Below, piece after piece: positions 51,133-61,096 of a stretch of DNA of 64,000 bases; within the stretch, counting starts at the first letter, position 1, and every line of letters begins with the position of its first letter. Below the pieces are notes generated by a model, which was not told the DNA's origin, did not search any database, and saw only the letters and a list, made by a program, of their open reading frames with translations. Source of the stretch: PCPOR2b sp965220385 (GTDB taxonomy: Bacteria > Poribacteria > WGA-4E > PCPOR2b); assembly GCA_965220385.1 (NCBI GenBank), contig OZ244825.1, positions 5,394,001-5,458,000 on the forward strand, written 5' to 3'. The position numbers and the translations under genes were made by a program.

Positions 51133-52992
51133 ATGAAAAGAAAATCAATTTTACGCAGCCAATTTCTATTAAGCCTTATCTGCGCACTATACATCGGAAT
51201 ACCGGCTGCTTTATGGGGACAGTTAGCAGATTTTGGATTGCTTCAACCGCAGGCTGACCCGGTCGAAATTGTTACAGCACATGGAGTCTTGTCTGTAAAT
51301 CAAGTACAGCCCGGCAGCACATTCCAGATGGCTATCGTGATGAAGTTTGCGCCCAACTGGCATGCGAATGCAAATCCCGCCGGGGAGGGTTTAATCCCCA
51401 CGGAAGTTATCCTTCCCGATCATGCCGATCTGATGTTCGGCGAAGTGGTGTATCCAAAGGCTGATGTCCTCGAAATTGCTTCACTGGGTGGGAAAGTCCC
51501 GGTGTATCACGATGAAGCCGTAATCGGATTCCAAACGACATTACTCGACTCAGCACCGTTAGGACGGATCACGCTCCCCTTCCAATTGACATATCAAGCG
51601 TGTAACGACGATCAGTGTTTGCTGCCAAAAACAATTGATTTTAATGTCACGTTTGAAGTTGTCGGAATGGACCAACCGATTCAACCTGTGAACGACGCTA
51701 TCTTTGCAAACCTACAACTCGGTTCCCCTCCTGATACACGCTCCGAAACCGCTACAAGCGAAAGTGGAAAATTCTCCCAAGCCCTATCCAAGGGCTACTT
51801 TTGGGCGTTCCTCTTCGTTTTCGTGGGTGGAATCCTAACCAGCTTCACGCCGTGCGTCTACCCGTTAATTCCAATAACAGTTTCCGTCTTTGGTGCAGGT
51901 GAATCTGTTGGTCGGACACGATCCTTTCTACTATCCGTCACCTATGTTTTGGGTATTGCGCTAACATACTCGGTTTTGGGGGTTGCTGTCGCATCGACGG
52001 GGGCGGTCTTCGGACAGATAATGGCAGACCCACGGGTGATGGTTCCGGTATGCGGGATCCTATTTGCGCTCGGACTGTCTATGCTCGGCGTCTTTGAACT
52101 CCGTGTGCCTTACGCGCTGCAGAACAGACTCAACAGCATCGGCGGCGCCGGATTTGCCGGTGCCTTTGCGATGGGAACCGTTGCGGGCATCATCGCTGCG
52201 CCTTGCACGGGACCGGCTTTGGGTGCAGTGCTTTCTTACGTCGCTACAACAGAGAGCGTTTTCCTCGGATTCTGGCTCCTACTAACCTATGCCCTCGGTA
52301 TGGGACTGCTGTTTATCGTAATCGGTACATTTTCAGGTGCTATCGCCGCTCTCCCCAGATCGGGAGGTTGGATGTATATTCTGGAGAACATATTCGGGGT
52401 CGCTATTATCACAGTGGCACTGTATTTCCTTAAAGATGCCATCCCCCCATTACGCGCCTTACTCCAGGATTCTGTGGGTTTTTTCGTAGTTGCAGGTCTG
52501 TTTGTAATAGTTGGTGTTGCGCTCGGTAAATTTTCTCAACGGTTCAAGGATCTGCCCCGCTTGGTGCAGCTCCGTAAAGCAGTTGGCGTTCTGTTGGCAG
52601 TTGTTGGGCTTTATATGTTCGCCGGGGGGCTCACTACAGCGGAAAGTGATCTCGTCTGGATCGCTGATGAAGCCCACGGATTAGAGGCTGGACGAAGGGA
52701 GGGCAAACCTGTCATGCTCGATTTCTACGCCACATGGTGTGCAGCTTGCAACGAACTGGAGCATACCTACGATGATCCAGCGGTAAAATCAAAATTGTCA
52801 AAATTCGTGAATGTCAAACTGGACTTCACGCGAAATTCGGCTGAAGTCGAACGGTTGAAACAAAAGTACGGCATTGTCGGTTTGCCGGTGGTGATTTTCT
52901 TTGATTCCGAAGGAAATCAGTTGACGGACAAAAGACTCGAAAAATATGTGGAACCGGAGGAGTTTTTGGGACTCTTGGCGGGGATTAATTAA
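51133..52992 (+). CDS. dsbD: Thiol:disulfide interchange protein DsbD
   Basis: 619 aa from ATG 51133 (AGGAAA upstream). Order: signal peptide (residues about 10-30); periplasmic DsbD-alpha-like domain with the CNDDQC pair; eight-helix membrane domain with Cys in SFTPCVYPLIP and IAAPCTGPALG; C-terminal periplasmic thioredoxin-like domain with active site YATWCAACNEL. It moves electrons from cytoplasmic thioredoxin to periplasmic thiol proteins. All three Cys pairs look intact. It follows the probable UxxC thioredoxin by 27 bases and precedes the TPR gene by 32, so the three form an operon. Confidence 0.94.
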   Translation: MKRKSILRSQFLLSLICALYIGIPAALWGQLADFGLLQPQADPVEIVTAHGVLSVNQVQPGSTFQMAIVMKFAPNWHANANPAGEGLIPTEVILPDHADLMFGEVVYPKADVLEIASLGGKVPVYHDEAVIGFQTTLLDSAPLGRITLPFQLTYQACNDDQCLLPKTIDFNVTFEVVGMDQPIQPVNDAIFANLQLGSPPDTRSETATSESGKFSQALSKGYFWAFLFVFVGGILTSFTPCVYPLIPITVSVFGAGESVGRTRSFLLSVTYVLGIALTYSVLGVAVASTGAVFGQIMADPRVMVPVCGILFALGLSMLGVFELRVPYALQNRLNSIGGAGFAGAFAMGTVAGIIAAPCTGPALGAVLSYVATTESVFLGFWLLLTYALGMGLLFIVIGTFSGAIAALPRSGGWMYILENIFGVAIITVALYFLKDAIPPLRALLQDSVGFFVVAGLFVIVGVALGKFSQRFKDLPRLVQLRKAVGVLLAVVGLYMFAGGLTTAESDLVWIADEAHGLEAGRREGKPVMLDFYATWCAACNELEHTYDDPAVKSKLSKFVNVKLDFTRNSAEVERLKQKYGIVGLPVVIFFDSEGNQLTDKRLEKYVEPEEFLGLLAGIN

Positions 52993-53024
52993 GGGACAAA
53001 TCTGTAGAAGGGAAGAAATCCAAG

Positions 53025-54065
53025 ATGCGAAAATGGTTGCCTTACTTTGAAGCGGTCATGCTCATTGCTCTCATCGTTCTGATAGTTCTGAACACAAAAA
53101 GAGGCGGTGCAACGATTGAACCGCCTCCTGCATCACAGGCAGAGGCATTCATTAAACAGGGAGATCAATACTTTGCGAAACAGGATCTGCCAAAAGCGCT
53201 ACTTGCTTATTGGGAGGGTATTCAGGCGATTGAGACGGACACCGGCAACACCGACCATGCCTCGCGGCTGCACGCACATCTTCGCGTTTCGGAAATCTAC
53301 TTCCACAGCAACTGGGTGGCGGATGCTGAAATCCACCTGGATCGCGCTGCGACAATCGATCCTGACCACCCGGCTGTCCATCTACTGCGCGGAAAACTGG
53401 CGCGTGACACAGGTGATCAGGAGAAAGCTGTCCAAGCGTTCCTCGCCGTAATCGCCAACGATCCAAAGTATGCGGAAGCACACTACCTGTTAGGTGTGCT
53501 ATATCAAGGAACAAAGCAGTTTAAGGAAGCAATTGCCCATTACCAGAAGGCAATCGAAAATGATCCTGACCTGATTGACGTCCCCTTTGAATCGGTTCCC
53601 TTCGGTCTACAAGCCCGATTACAACTTTCGCGAACCTATCGCAATATCCTTCAAACCTACCAGTTCCTTGACCGGGAACTCACCGCCGAGGAACAAGCCC
53701 AGCTCGTTGGCTTGGAAGATAAAGGGATCGAAATCCTTGAAGAGGTTGTGGCGCACGCACCGGAATTTACAGAAGCAAAAGAAGAACTCATCGGACTGCT
53801 CTACGGCCAGGCGGGCGCACTGCGGCGCGGGGGAGAGGAACGCGCTTATGACGAAGCATTAGATGTCTATGAGAAAATCGTCACATTAGACCCGACTGAA
53901 GTGGATGCATTTCTGTGGATAGGACAGATTTATAACTCGTTCTTACAAGATCCGGAATCCGCACTCGAAGCGTATCGAAAGGCTTATGCACTTGAGCCGG
54001 ACTCAATGACCCTTACAGAGATCAAGACCCTCGAAAGAGATCTGGAGGAAATGGAAATCGAGTAA
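53025..54065 (+). CDS. Membrane-anchored TPR protein
   Basis: 346 aa. One N-terminal membrane helix (residues about 8-24, AVMLIALIVLIVLN) followed by tetratricopeptide repeats. Repeat-like segments are AFIKQGDQYFAKQDLPKALL, RVSEIYFHSNWVADAEIHLD, AVHLLRGKLARDTGDQEKAV, AEAHYLLGVLYQGTKQFKEA and, near the end, AFLWIGQIYNSFLQDPESAL. Probably a periplasmic scaffold. Last gene of the redox operon, with a strong terminator after it. No enzymatic motif. Confidence 0.88.
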   Translation: MRKWLPYFEAVMLIALIVLIVLNTKRGGATIEPPPASQAEAFIKQGDQYFAKQDLPKALLAYWEGIQAIETDTGNTDHASRLHAHLRVSEIYFHSNWVADAEIHLDRAATIDPDHPAVHLLRGKLARDTGDQEKAVQAFLAVIANDPKYAEAHYLLGVLYQGTKQFKEAIAHYQKAIENDPDLIDVPFESVPFGLQARLQLSRTYRNILQTYQFLDRELTAEEQAQLVGLEDKGIEILEEVVAHAPEFTEAKEELIGLLYGQAGALRRGGEERAYDEALDVYEKIVTLDPTEVDAFLWIGQIYNSFLQDPESALEAYRKAYALEPDSMTLTEIKTLERDLEEMEIE

Positions 54066-54092
54066 CTCCAAAAACCAGTGGAAAAGCTGCCA

Positions 54093-54129
54093 GAAACCGA
54101 GTTTTTTCTTGAAAACTCGGTTTCTTTTC
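54093..54129 (+). terminator. Rho-independent terminator of the dsbD operon
   Basis: Perfect 13 bp stem GAAACCGAGTTTT / AAAACTCGGTTTC (54093-54105 and 54112-54124) with a 6-base loop and a following TTTTCT run. It is 27 bases after the TPR stop. Confidence 0.85.
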
Positions 54130-54199
54130 TCCGTCAGTGAACCGATGTATGCGTCTCTGTTATCTGGCTACGATGAAATGTCAACAGAACCTAACCATT

Positions 54200-55345
54200 T
54201 TACCAATCCGCTACACTCCCATCCGACTCGTAATAGAACTCACCACCCAATTCCTCACTGTATCCTTCACGATTTTGGGTCGCCTCTTTCTCGTCTATCT
54301 CGAAACCGAGACCGGGCTGCGTCGGCAACTCGATATGCCCGTCCTTGACCTCCCATGCCGTTTTCAGCAATCCATCACCCAGCGCCGCATCAACCTGCTC
54401 CTGGATGAGGAAGTTCGGAACAACCGCATCAACCTGCATACAGGCGGAAAACGCCACAGGCCCAATCGCACAGTGCGGCATGGTGTGGATGTAGTAGACC
54501 TCTGCCATATTCGCAATCTTCTTCAATTCCGTAATTCCGCCAGCGTGCGACCCGTCCGGTTGGATGTATGCCACCGCTTGCTTCTCGAACACTTCGCGGA
54601 ACTCCCATCGTGAAAGCAGACGTTCCCCCGTCGCGATCGGAAACGGGACGTGATCTGACACCAACTTCAGGGCGTCGACGTTTTCCTGTGGTACCGGCTC
54701 CTCCACGAACATCGGGCGCATCCCCTTTAGTTCATGGCAGACTTCGATGGCGAGCGCCGGCGTCATTTTGCCGTGAAAGTCGAAACATAGCTCCGCATCC
54801 GGACCAACCCACTCTCGCATCAGATAGGCGCGTTCAACAAAAGCGTCGATGACAGCAGGCGGTTCGTGCGCTCTCCATGTCCCGCCGGGACCCGACTTAA
54901 ACGCCTTATATCCCCCTTTTCCCTGTAGCATTTCGAGACGGTCTTTCGCAGCAGCTTTCCCCTCGTCCGTCATGCTGCCGATGCCCCAATGTGCATAAAC
55001 GCGGATACGGTCCCGGACCGCCCCCCCCAACAGTTGATGGGTCGGTACGCCGTAATGTTTGCCCGCTATATCCCATAGCGCTTGATCTATACCGGCTAAA
55101 GCGCTCATCAATACATTACCGCCCCGGAAAAAGGCGGATCGGTAAATGTGTTGCCAGTGATGTTCGATGCGCAACGGATCTTTACCGATCAGGTAGTCGG
55201 TGAGTTCGTCGACAGCAGCGATGGTGCTCTTCGGTTTGCCCTCAAGCGTTGTTTCTCCCCAGCCGACGAGACCATTATCCGTTGTGATTCTTACCAACCG
55301 CATCCGGTGACGCGGAAAAAATTGCTCAATTTTCGCAATCTTCAT
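54200..55345 (-). CDS. Enolase-superfamily dehydratase (galactonate dehydratase-like)
   Basis: 381 aa from ATG 55345, which has GAAGGAG at good spacing; an in-frame ATG 21 bases earlier is less likely. N-terminal capping domain MKIAKIEQFFPRHRMRLVRI, then barrel motifs ELCFDFHGKMTP (metal Asp), FVEEPVPQENVD (Glu), ATGERLLSRWEF (Glu), and a C-terminal His in YYIHTMPHCAIGPVAF. These fit the D-galactonate dehydratase-like subgroup, so the product is likely a sugar-acid dehydratase; the substrate is not certain. Last gene of the minus-strand series that begins at 62233. Confidence 0.88.
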   Translation of the reverse strand: MKIAKIEQFFPRHRMRLVRITTDNGLVGWGETTLEGKPKSTIAAVDELTDYLIGKDPLRIEHHWQHIYRSAFFRGGNVLMSALAGIDQALWDIAGKHYGVPTHQLLGGAVRDRIRVYAHWGIGSMTDEGKAAAKDRLEMLQGKGGYKAFKSGPGGTWRAHEPPAVIDAFVERAYLMREWVGPDAELCFDFHGKMTPALAIEVCHELKGMRPMFVEEPVPQENVDALKLVSDHVPFPIATGERLLSRWEFREVFEKQAVAYIQPDGSHAGGITELKKIANMAEVYYIHTMPHCAIGPVAFSACMQVDAVVPNFLIQEQVDAALGDGLLKTAWEVKDGHIELPTQPGLGFEIDEKEATQNREGYSEELGGEFYYESDGSVADW

Positions 55346-55390
55346 AAAATTGACTCCTTCTTTCAAATTTGCTCAGTATAGGTGGATCTT

Positions 55391-58375
55391 CTAACCCTTG
55401 ACCACACCGATTGGGCGTAACCGCGCCACCCGCCGTGAGAGCCCCGCTTCGTCAACAACCTTGACCACCTCATCTACATCCTTGTAGGCTTCTGGAACCT
55501 CCTCGTTGAGGGTGCGTCGCCCTTCAGCGCGGACAAAGATCCCTTGCTTCTCAAGATCTTTCTGAATGTTGCGTCCTTTCGTCACCTGCATTGCCTTGCG
55601 ACGCGAAAGCATTCTGCCTGCACCATGACATGTAGTCCCCCACGTCTGCTCCATTGCCGACGGGTTGCCGACCAGCACATAGGAGGCTGTCCCCATATCA
55701 CCGGGAATTAGGACCGGCTGCCCAACCTTCTGATACCTGTCGGGAATCTCAGGATGTCCCGCAGGAAACGCCCGTGTCGCCCCTTTGCGATGCACAAACA
55801 GCTCACGCTCAACCCCATCAACGAGATGATTCTCAAACTTGCCGATGTTATGTGCAACATCATAAACCAATTCTAAGCCAAGTTCATCAACCCCAGTCTC
55901 AAAGAAATCCATGAACGTCTGGCGCACCCAGTGCATGATACACTGGCGATTATTCCACGCGTAGTTCGCGCCACACGCCATCGCCGTGATATAATCCTGT
56001 CCCTCCTTTGAATTAATCGGAGCAGAGGCGAGTTGACGGTCTGGCAAATCAATTCCATACCGCTTCGCAACTTCGACCCACGTTTTGACATGTTCATCGC
56101 ACACCTGATAGCCGAAACCGCGCGAACCGCTATGAATCATCACACAGACCTGTCCCTCCGTCAGTCCCATCACTTCGGCGGCTTCCCGATACAAAATTCG
56201 ATCCACCACCTGTACCTCTAAGAAATGATTTCCAGAGCCGAGCGTGCCGAGTTGATTTTTGCCACGTTCTAAGGCGCGTTTGCTGACAGCATCCGCATTG
56301 GCGAGGGACAAAAAGCCGTTTGCCTCCGTAAATTGAAGGTCTTCGAGAAAGCCGTATTCGCGTTCAACCGCCCAACGCGCTCCCTGTTCGACCATCTGCT
56401 TCTCTTCTTGCGGGTTCAACCGAATCTTTCCGCTCGATCCAATACCGCATGGAACATTTTCAAATAGTTTCGCAACGAGTCCTTTGGTTCTGCCTGCCAA
56501 CTGCTTAACGTCCAAATTGGTCCGAATCAAACGCACGCCGCAGTTAGACACAACAAAACCGTTTGCCACGAAATTGTGATCCGGATGTTCAACGGTAAAA
56601 TCGTAAACGTAATCATCAAACTCAAGTAAGGTAATTGATTCAATACGATCCCAGACCATACCACTTTTCTCCAAGTCTTGAGTCGCTTCTTCAATGTATT
56701 TCTCGAAAGTGGGAAAGGCTTGGCTGACTCGCGGTTTCGTCTGTCGTCCTTCATAAACGGATCTTTCAATAAAGCGTTCGTTAATATATTTAGATCCAAT
56801 CTTGTGAGTAATTTCCGAAATTGATAACCCATCTGTGTGCATTGCAACGGCAATTCCTGCAGCGTTTTCCCGATCCTCAATCAGTCGTTGTTTGAGTTTG
56901 AGATACTGAAGCGCAATATTGGCGAGCGTTTTACGTGCTGCGTTGTATTCAAACCCGATCTGTTTCCACAACTTAATCAGATTCTCATTCGTCCCTGAAA
57001 TGACCAGTCGCAATCGATAGGAAGTCGATCCATCAGCGTTCGTTTGTTCTTTTCGCTGACCAATTTTCTTAATCTGTACGCCGAAATCCGCTAAAAGATC
57101 GCCGATGTCCCGCAGGAAAGAGACACCACTATCGACATAACCTTCCCTTTTGCTCATTGACATCTTAGGAGCGGAGATAGTGTACGGATGTCCGGTCATT
57201 ACGGTCGGTGATTCCAATTCAGCACCGAATAGCGCGGAGAGAAACGGGCGTTTCTGCCACAACGGTGCACCCTTAATCCACTCTGGAACACAGTAGTCCT
57301 GAGCTGCTTTCATCCCGTGAGGCGCACCGAGCGCAATAAGCAGCGTCGCGAATGCAGTGCTACTCACATTGAAGCTGATTTCTTCGCGGCAAAATTGGTA
57401 TGTATCGTAAGTTGTTGTGATCTGATGGAGTCGCTCACGGCGATGTAATTTTGAGGGTGTAAACCCAAGGTGCGAAATATCTGCTCTGATCTTCTCAAGA
57501 TCTTCCGATTTGCCGTAGAAGGAAATTCGACCTTTTCCATCACCGTTGACGTAGTAGATATTTCCATCTCCCATCACGTATCCCAAGACTTTTAGCAGGT
57601 ACGGCAAAGCCGGTGAGTTGTATTTCAGCGGCAATAGATCGCGCTTCTTGAGATGCTTGATGACCTGCCCTTGTCGATTCCCAGATTGACTATCGCCGAG
57701 TTGACGAAGCAAGTTTTCAATCTGTGTTTGATCAACGATAATCTCATCTGATGGCTCTTCATAAGGCACGCCTTGAAATGGTGATAGCGCGACCTTATCG
57801 CCAATCTTGAGTGATTGCAGTTCGGTCATCCCCTTTGGCGTCCAGAAGGGATGATCGGCTGTCGCCTTGATGGTATCACCGCCCTCGGTTTTCAGACTGT
57901 ATACCAACTGGGTTGGGCGGAGTTTCAGATAATGCCGTATGGAGGTTTGGGTTTCAAAGCTATTGTGAAAATCTTGACAACGTAACGCAGCGCCTTCCCA
58001 ATTTGAAACCATCTCTCCGATTGGAATAGTGTAGCCGTGTTGGTGCAGTATCTCTGCGTCAGCTGTCAAGCAGTTCAAATCGTACCCAATCCCGCCAGGG
58101 GACACAACGCCATCTGCTGCTGGATCAGTCGCCGCAACGCCGCCAATTACGAAGCCGTAACCCCAATGTAGATCGGGCATCGCAAGCGAATGCTTGACAA
58201 TCCCCGGCAGATGCGCCACGTTGGCAACCTGCTGCAACGCCTCCTCGCTCTTGGCTTGTGCAAGTAATTTTTCGTTCGCGTAAATAATTCCATCAACGCG
58301 CATTCCACGCATATAACTTTTGGGGATGCGCCACCGATATTCATCAATTTTCTGTAAAGGTATCTCTGCTGCCAT
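55391..58375 (-). CDS. rtcB: RtcB RNA ligase interrupted by an intein
   Basis: 994 aa precursor made of a 484 aa RtcB and a 510 aa intein. RtcB is a GTP- and Mn-dependent ligase that joins 2',3'-cyclic phosphate or 3'-phosphate to 5'-OH RNA ends, with roles in tRNA and RNA repair. The extein has the expected segments: MPDLHWGYGFVIGGVAA, then PGGIGYDLN, then CGVRLIRTNL, GTLGSGNHFLEVQ, HSGSRGFGYQV, YDVAHNIGK, and a C-terminal TTCHGAGRMLSRR with the guanylylated His. The intein sits before the metal-binding Cys of NCGVRL, a known insertion hot spot in archaeal RtcB. No archease gene is adjacent. It lies 29 bases after the membrane-protein gene. Confidence 0.93.
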   Translation of the reverse strand: MAAEIPLQKIDEYRWRIPKSYMRGMRVDGIIYANEKLLAQAKSEEALQQVANVAHLPGIVKHSLAMPDLHWGYGFVIGGVAATDPAADGVVSPGGIGYDLNCLTADAEILHQHGYTIPIGEMVSNWEGAALRCQDFHNSFETQTSIRHYLKLRPTQLVYSLKTEGGDTIKATADHPFWTPKGMTELQSLKIGDKVALSPFQGVPYEEPSDEIIVDQTQIENLLRQLGDSQSGNRQGQVIKHLKKRDLLPLKYNSPALPYLLKVLGYVMGDGNIYYVNGDGKGRISFYGKSEDLEKIRADISHLGFTPSKLHRRERLHQITTTYDTYQFCREEISFNVSSTAFATLLIALGAPHGMKAAQDYCVPEWIKGAPLWQKRPFLSALFGAELESPTVMTGHPYTISAPKMSMSKREGYVDSGVSFLRDIGDLLADFGVQIKKIGQRKEQTNADGSTSYRLRLVISGTNENLIKLWKQIGFEYNAARKTLANIALQYLKLKQRLIEDRENAAGIAVAMHTDGLSISEITHKIGSKYINERFIERSVYEGRQTKPRVSQAFPTFEKYIEEATQDLEKSGMVWDRIESITLLEFDDYVYDFTVEHPDHNFVANGFVVSNCGVRLIRTNLDVKQLAGRTKGLVAKLFENVPCGIGSSGKIRLNPQEEKQMVEQGARWAVEREYGFLEDLQFTEANGFLSLANADAVSKRALERGKNQLGTLGSGNHFLEVQVVDRILYREAAEVMGLTEGQVCVMIHSGSRGFGYQVCDEHVKTWVEVAKRYGIDLPDRQLASAPINSKEGQDYITAMACGANYAWNNRQCIMHWVRQTFMDFFETGVDELGLELVYDVAHNIGKFENHLVDGVERELFVHRKGATRAFPAGHPEIPDRYQKVGQPVLIPGDMGTASYVLVGNPSAMEQTWGTTCHGAGRMLSRRKAMQVTKGRNIQKDLEKQGIFVRAEGRRTLNEEVPEAYKDVDEVVKVVDEAGLSRRVARLRPIGVVKG
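56543..58072 (-). other. Intein with LAGLIDADG-type endonuclease domain in rtcB
   Basis: Encodes residues 102-611 of the precursor. Splicing block A starts with Cys (CLTADAEILHQHGY), block B is TIKATADHPFWT, and the end is YDFTVEHPDHNFVANGFVVSN followed by extein Cys. The penultimate residue is Ser where His is usual, so Asn cyclisation may be slower or helped by another residue. Two LAGLIDADG-like helices are recognisable (LKVLGYVMGDGN and FLSALFGAELE), spaced as in a monomeric homing endonuclease, so mobility may be retained. Confidence 0.88.
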
Positions 58376-58404
58376 TGTGTTCTCATCTCCTAAAAAAGAG
58401 GGGC

Positions 58405-60276
58405 TTAGCGGTGCTCCGGCAAATATAACACGACAAGCGTTTCATCGGTACTGTTCATTGGGTGATCCATTGACATTGATAATGATGACGTTTGTGCCCA
58501 ACCGACCAGTTTTGGTGTTGCCTCTTGTGCCAAGTAGCGGAGGACAACCTCACCAATCAGTACCTGTGCAAACGCCCTTCTCTCGCCGACGAGCGCTTGA
58601 GAGAGTGGAGACCTGTTATATCTTTTGAGGCTTTCCTTTATCGTAACAGCCGTTGCGGGCGGAACTGTACCGATGTAGGTATATCTCCCCGGTCCCATGA
58701 GCCATGCGTTTTCCAGTGTATAGGGAAGTTGATGCTGAATCTGATCTGCTGTCAGGCCGTTCTTCCCCACGGAAGGCACACGGAAATCAATAAATGTCTC
58801 TGCAAAGTAGGCGCGTGTCGTCCACGGGTCCAAAGCCGCTTGGCGCAAGATCGAAGGATCTCTCATCGCTTTCGGTTCGACCAATTGCAGCGGAGGCGTG
58901 GCAGTTGCCGTCAAAGGTCTGATGAACGTCCTGTCTTGGAATCGGATTGATGCCTCAGCACTGGCTGATGCGATGATCCCGATATAGGTTTGCAGATGAG
59001 CGCGGTTTGTTGAAGGATAAACGGATAAAATCGAAAAGCGATTCACGGAGACCGGACTCGGTACAAAATGGCGTGGCAGAACGATACCACATGAGAAAAG
59101 TACCGTAAGCGCGATACCTCCGACCCAGTATAGTCGGAACTTACCTTTGCCGCCCCACCATATCACAGCACCAAAACTCAGTGCATACGCACTCAAGAAA
59201 ATGAGCAGTAGTCGGATCAGTGGAGCTTCTGCCGAAGGGATGGCTGCCAAGATTGCTTGGATCTTTGCTTCATGCCTGCGATCAGCTTCGTATCGTGCTT
59301 CCGCGTGGCGTGGCGTTCGACCTGCCGTTTTAATGAGCCACTCCCAAAATGCTTCCGCTCCCGACGAATCAGAAAACGGAGACGCGGTGTAATCGAATCC
59401 CAGACTGATAATCTGTCCGCCCCCCAAAAAATTCTTAGCGACATAGATCTGCCCCTCATCACTAACGAGTGAGACCATTCCGGGCTTGGGCTTAAATTCA
59501 ATCAGGTCAAAGGGCGTATCGCCTGCAAATCCAAAACGCTGCATCGGTCCGGGAAGCTGGGTTTTTCTTTGCAAATCGCCCAACTCTACCGGTAGAAACG
59601 TCTCCAGAAAACTCCCACGCAGCCAGCGTAAATCCGCCCCCCCCGACACGAGTAAGGTGCCCCCGCGCTGAATCCAATCGAGCAACGCCTGTTGCTGTTG
59701 ATCAGAAATCCGACGCTCATCTAAGGAAACCCCGCGAATCACAAAAAAATCAACCGAATCGTACCCTTTCCAATGGACGGGTAGCCCCTTAAAGTCAGTG
59801 TAGGCGACAGACGCGTGTCCTTCTGCCCCATCGTCAATCTGTTTTCCAATCCAACGACTCAATAAATCGCGGCTTGGCGTCAGTGCAAGGATTACAAGGT
59901 CATTCAACGGTTTGAGGAATTCCGGCGTGAGTTCGTGAGACTCTCGGACGTGCCCGGTGGAATTGACCAGCTTGATGCTCAGTTGGGACGAGATTCCCGG
60001 TAGGAAAACGTAGAGCATACGTCGTTGACGATCTGTTCGCGTGAGGGACAGGGGAGTGGCATACGTTTGGATGAGTTCGCCCGAAAAGATGTTGCGGACC
60101 TCAACGCTTATTTCACCATCGAAATCTTCATTGCGGCTCGTGACAACGACCTGTAGCGGTGCCCATCGCTCCCGTTTGTAAACCCGATCGAACCCAAGTT
60201 CAACGGATTCAAACTCGATAACTGAAAAAGCGGAAGAGGCAGATAAGATAAAAAACAGGGCAACAATTCGGTACAT
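58405..60276 (-). CDS. Membrane protein with glutamine-amidotransferase-like domain
   Basis: 623 aa. N-terminal signal peptide (residues about 3-19), then an extracytoplasmic beta-rich domain (WAPLQVVVTSRNEDFDGEIS) and a class I amidotransferase-like part (DFFVIRGVSLDE, LLDWIQRGGTLLVSGG). At about residues 350-405 there are two membrane helices (LIRLLLIFLSAYALSFGAVI and WVGGIALTVLFSCGIVL). A second extracytoplasmic domain completes the protein. The layout resembles membrane proteins found beside Bat/MoxR genes, but those are not nearby. Function unknown. The start is preceded by GGAAG. In the operon trpC precedes it by 34 bases and rtcB follows by 29. Confidence 0.75.
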   Translation of the reverse strand: MYRIVALFFILSASSAFSVIEFESVELGFDRVYKRERWAPLQVVVTSRNEDFDGEISVEVRNIFSGELIQTYATPLSLTRTDRQRRMLYVFLPGISSQLSIKLVNSTGHVRESHELTPEFLKPLNDLVILALTPSRDLLSRWIGKQIDDGAEGHASVAYTDFKGLPVHWKGYDSVDFFVIRGVSLDERRISDQQQQALLDWIQRGGTLLVSGGADLRWLRGSFLETFLPVELGDLQRKTQLPGPMQRFGFAGDTPFDLIEFKPKPGMVSLVSDEGQIYVAKNFLGGGQIISLGFDYTASPFSDSSGAEAFWEWLIKTAGRTPRHAEARYEADRRHEAKIQAILAAIPSAEAPLIRLLLIFLSAYALSFGAVIWWGGKGKFRLYWVGGIALTVLFSCGIVLPRHFVPSPVSVNRFSILSVYPSTNRAHLQTYIGIIASASAEASIRFQDRTFIRPLTATATPPLQLVEPKAMRDPSILRQAALDPWTTRAYFAETFIDFRVPSVGKNGLTADQIQHQLPYTLENAWLMGPGRYTYIGTVPPATAVTIKESLKRYNRSPLSQALVGERRAFAQVLIGEVVLRYLAQEATPKLVGWAQTSSLSMSMDHPMNSTDETLVVLYLPEHR

Positions 60277-60310
60277 AAATAAACTTCCGAACTAATAAAT
60301 TTAATCCGAT

Positions 60311-61087
60311 TCATTTTCCGAGTAGTTCTCTCACCTTATCCCCGATATTTGGGCTCCGCATCAACGATTCCCCCACCAGAATCGCGTTGATTCCCGCTTC
60401 TTTGAGTTTCATTACGTCTTCGTGAGTGTTGATGCCGCTCTCGCTGACCACAACTTTATCGGTTGGGATAGAATCTCTCAAATGGAAGGTGGTTGCGATA
60501 TCTGTGTGGAAGGTTTTCAGGTCGCGGTTATTGATGCCAACAATTTCCGCACCCCCTGCCAATGCCAATTCCAACTCTTCTTCGGTGTGGACTTCAACAA
60601 GACTGGCGAGCCCCAAGCTTCGTGCTATTTCGGCAAATTCACGCAGCTGCTCCAACGTCAGAATCGAGACGATGAGCAGAATAGCGTCCGCACCTGCGAG
60701 CCGGGCTTGATAGATATGATATGGATCGATAGTAAAGTCTTTCCGTAATAGAGGGAGTGTTACCGTTTCACGAATAGCGCTCAGATAAGCCAGCTCACCG
60801 GCGAAAAATTCACGATCAGTCAACACCGAGATCGCCGATGCACCGTTTGTCGCGTATGTCCGAGCAATCCTAACCGGATCGAAATCCTCGCGGATAATCC
60901 CTTTGCTCGGAGATTTCTTCTTCACCTCGGCGATGAGTTGAACAGAATTTGGGACTGACAGCGCAGCGCGAAAGTCTCGCGTCGGGGGTAGATCCCGAAT
61001 CTTGCGTTTCAGCGTATCTAACGGCATCCGTTGTTTATCGTCCGCCAACTCAGTCCGTTTTTGGGCGACAATGGTATCTAAGATCAA
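60311..61087 (-). CDS. trpC: Indole-3-glycerol phosphate synthase
   Basis: 258 aa TIM-barrel enzyme of tryptophan synthesis. All family blocks are visible: LIAEVKKKSPSKGII, ISVLTDREFFAGELAYL, LLRKDFTIDPYHIYQARLAG, SLVEVHTEEELELAL, VGINNRDLKTFHTDI, and VVVSESGINTHEDV. Catalytic Lys residues and the Glu/Asn sites are intact. Translation starts at TTG (61087), supported by AGGAGA at 6-7 bases. It is isolated from other trp genes and sits 9 bases after an amidohydrolase, an unusual neighbour. Confidence 0.95.
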   Translation of the reverse strand: MILDTIVAQKRTELADDKQRMPLDTLKRKIRDLPPTRDFRAALSVPNSVQLIAEVKKKSPSKGIIREDFDPVRIARTYATNGASAISVLTDREFFAGELAYLSAIRETVTLPLLRKDFTIDPYHIYQARLAGADAILLIVSILTLEQLREFAEIARSLGLASLVEVHTEEELELALAGGAEIVGINNRDLKTFHTDIATTFHLRDSIPTDKVVVSESGINTHEDVMKLKEAGINAILVGESLMRSPNIGDKVRELLGK

Positions 61088-61096
61088 AAGGGTCTC

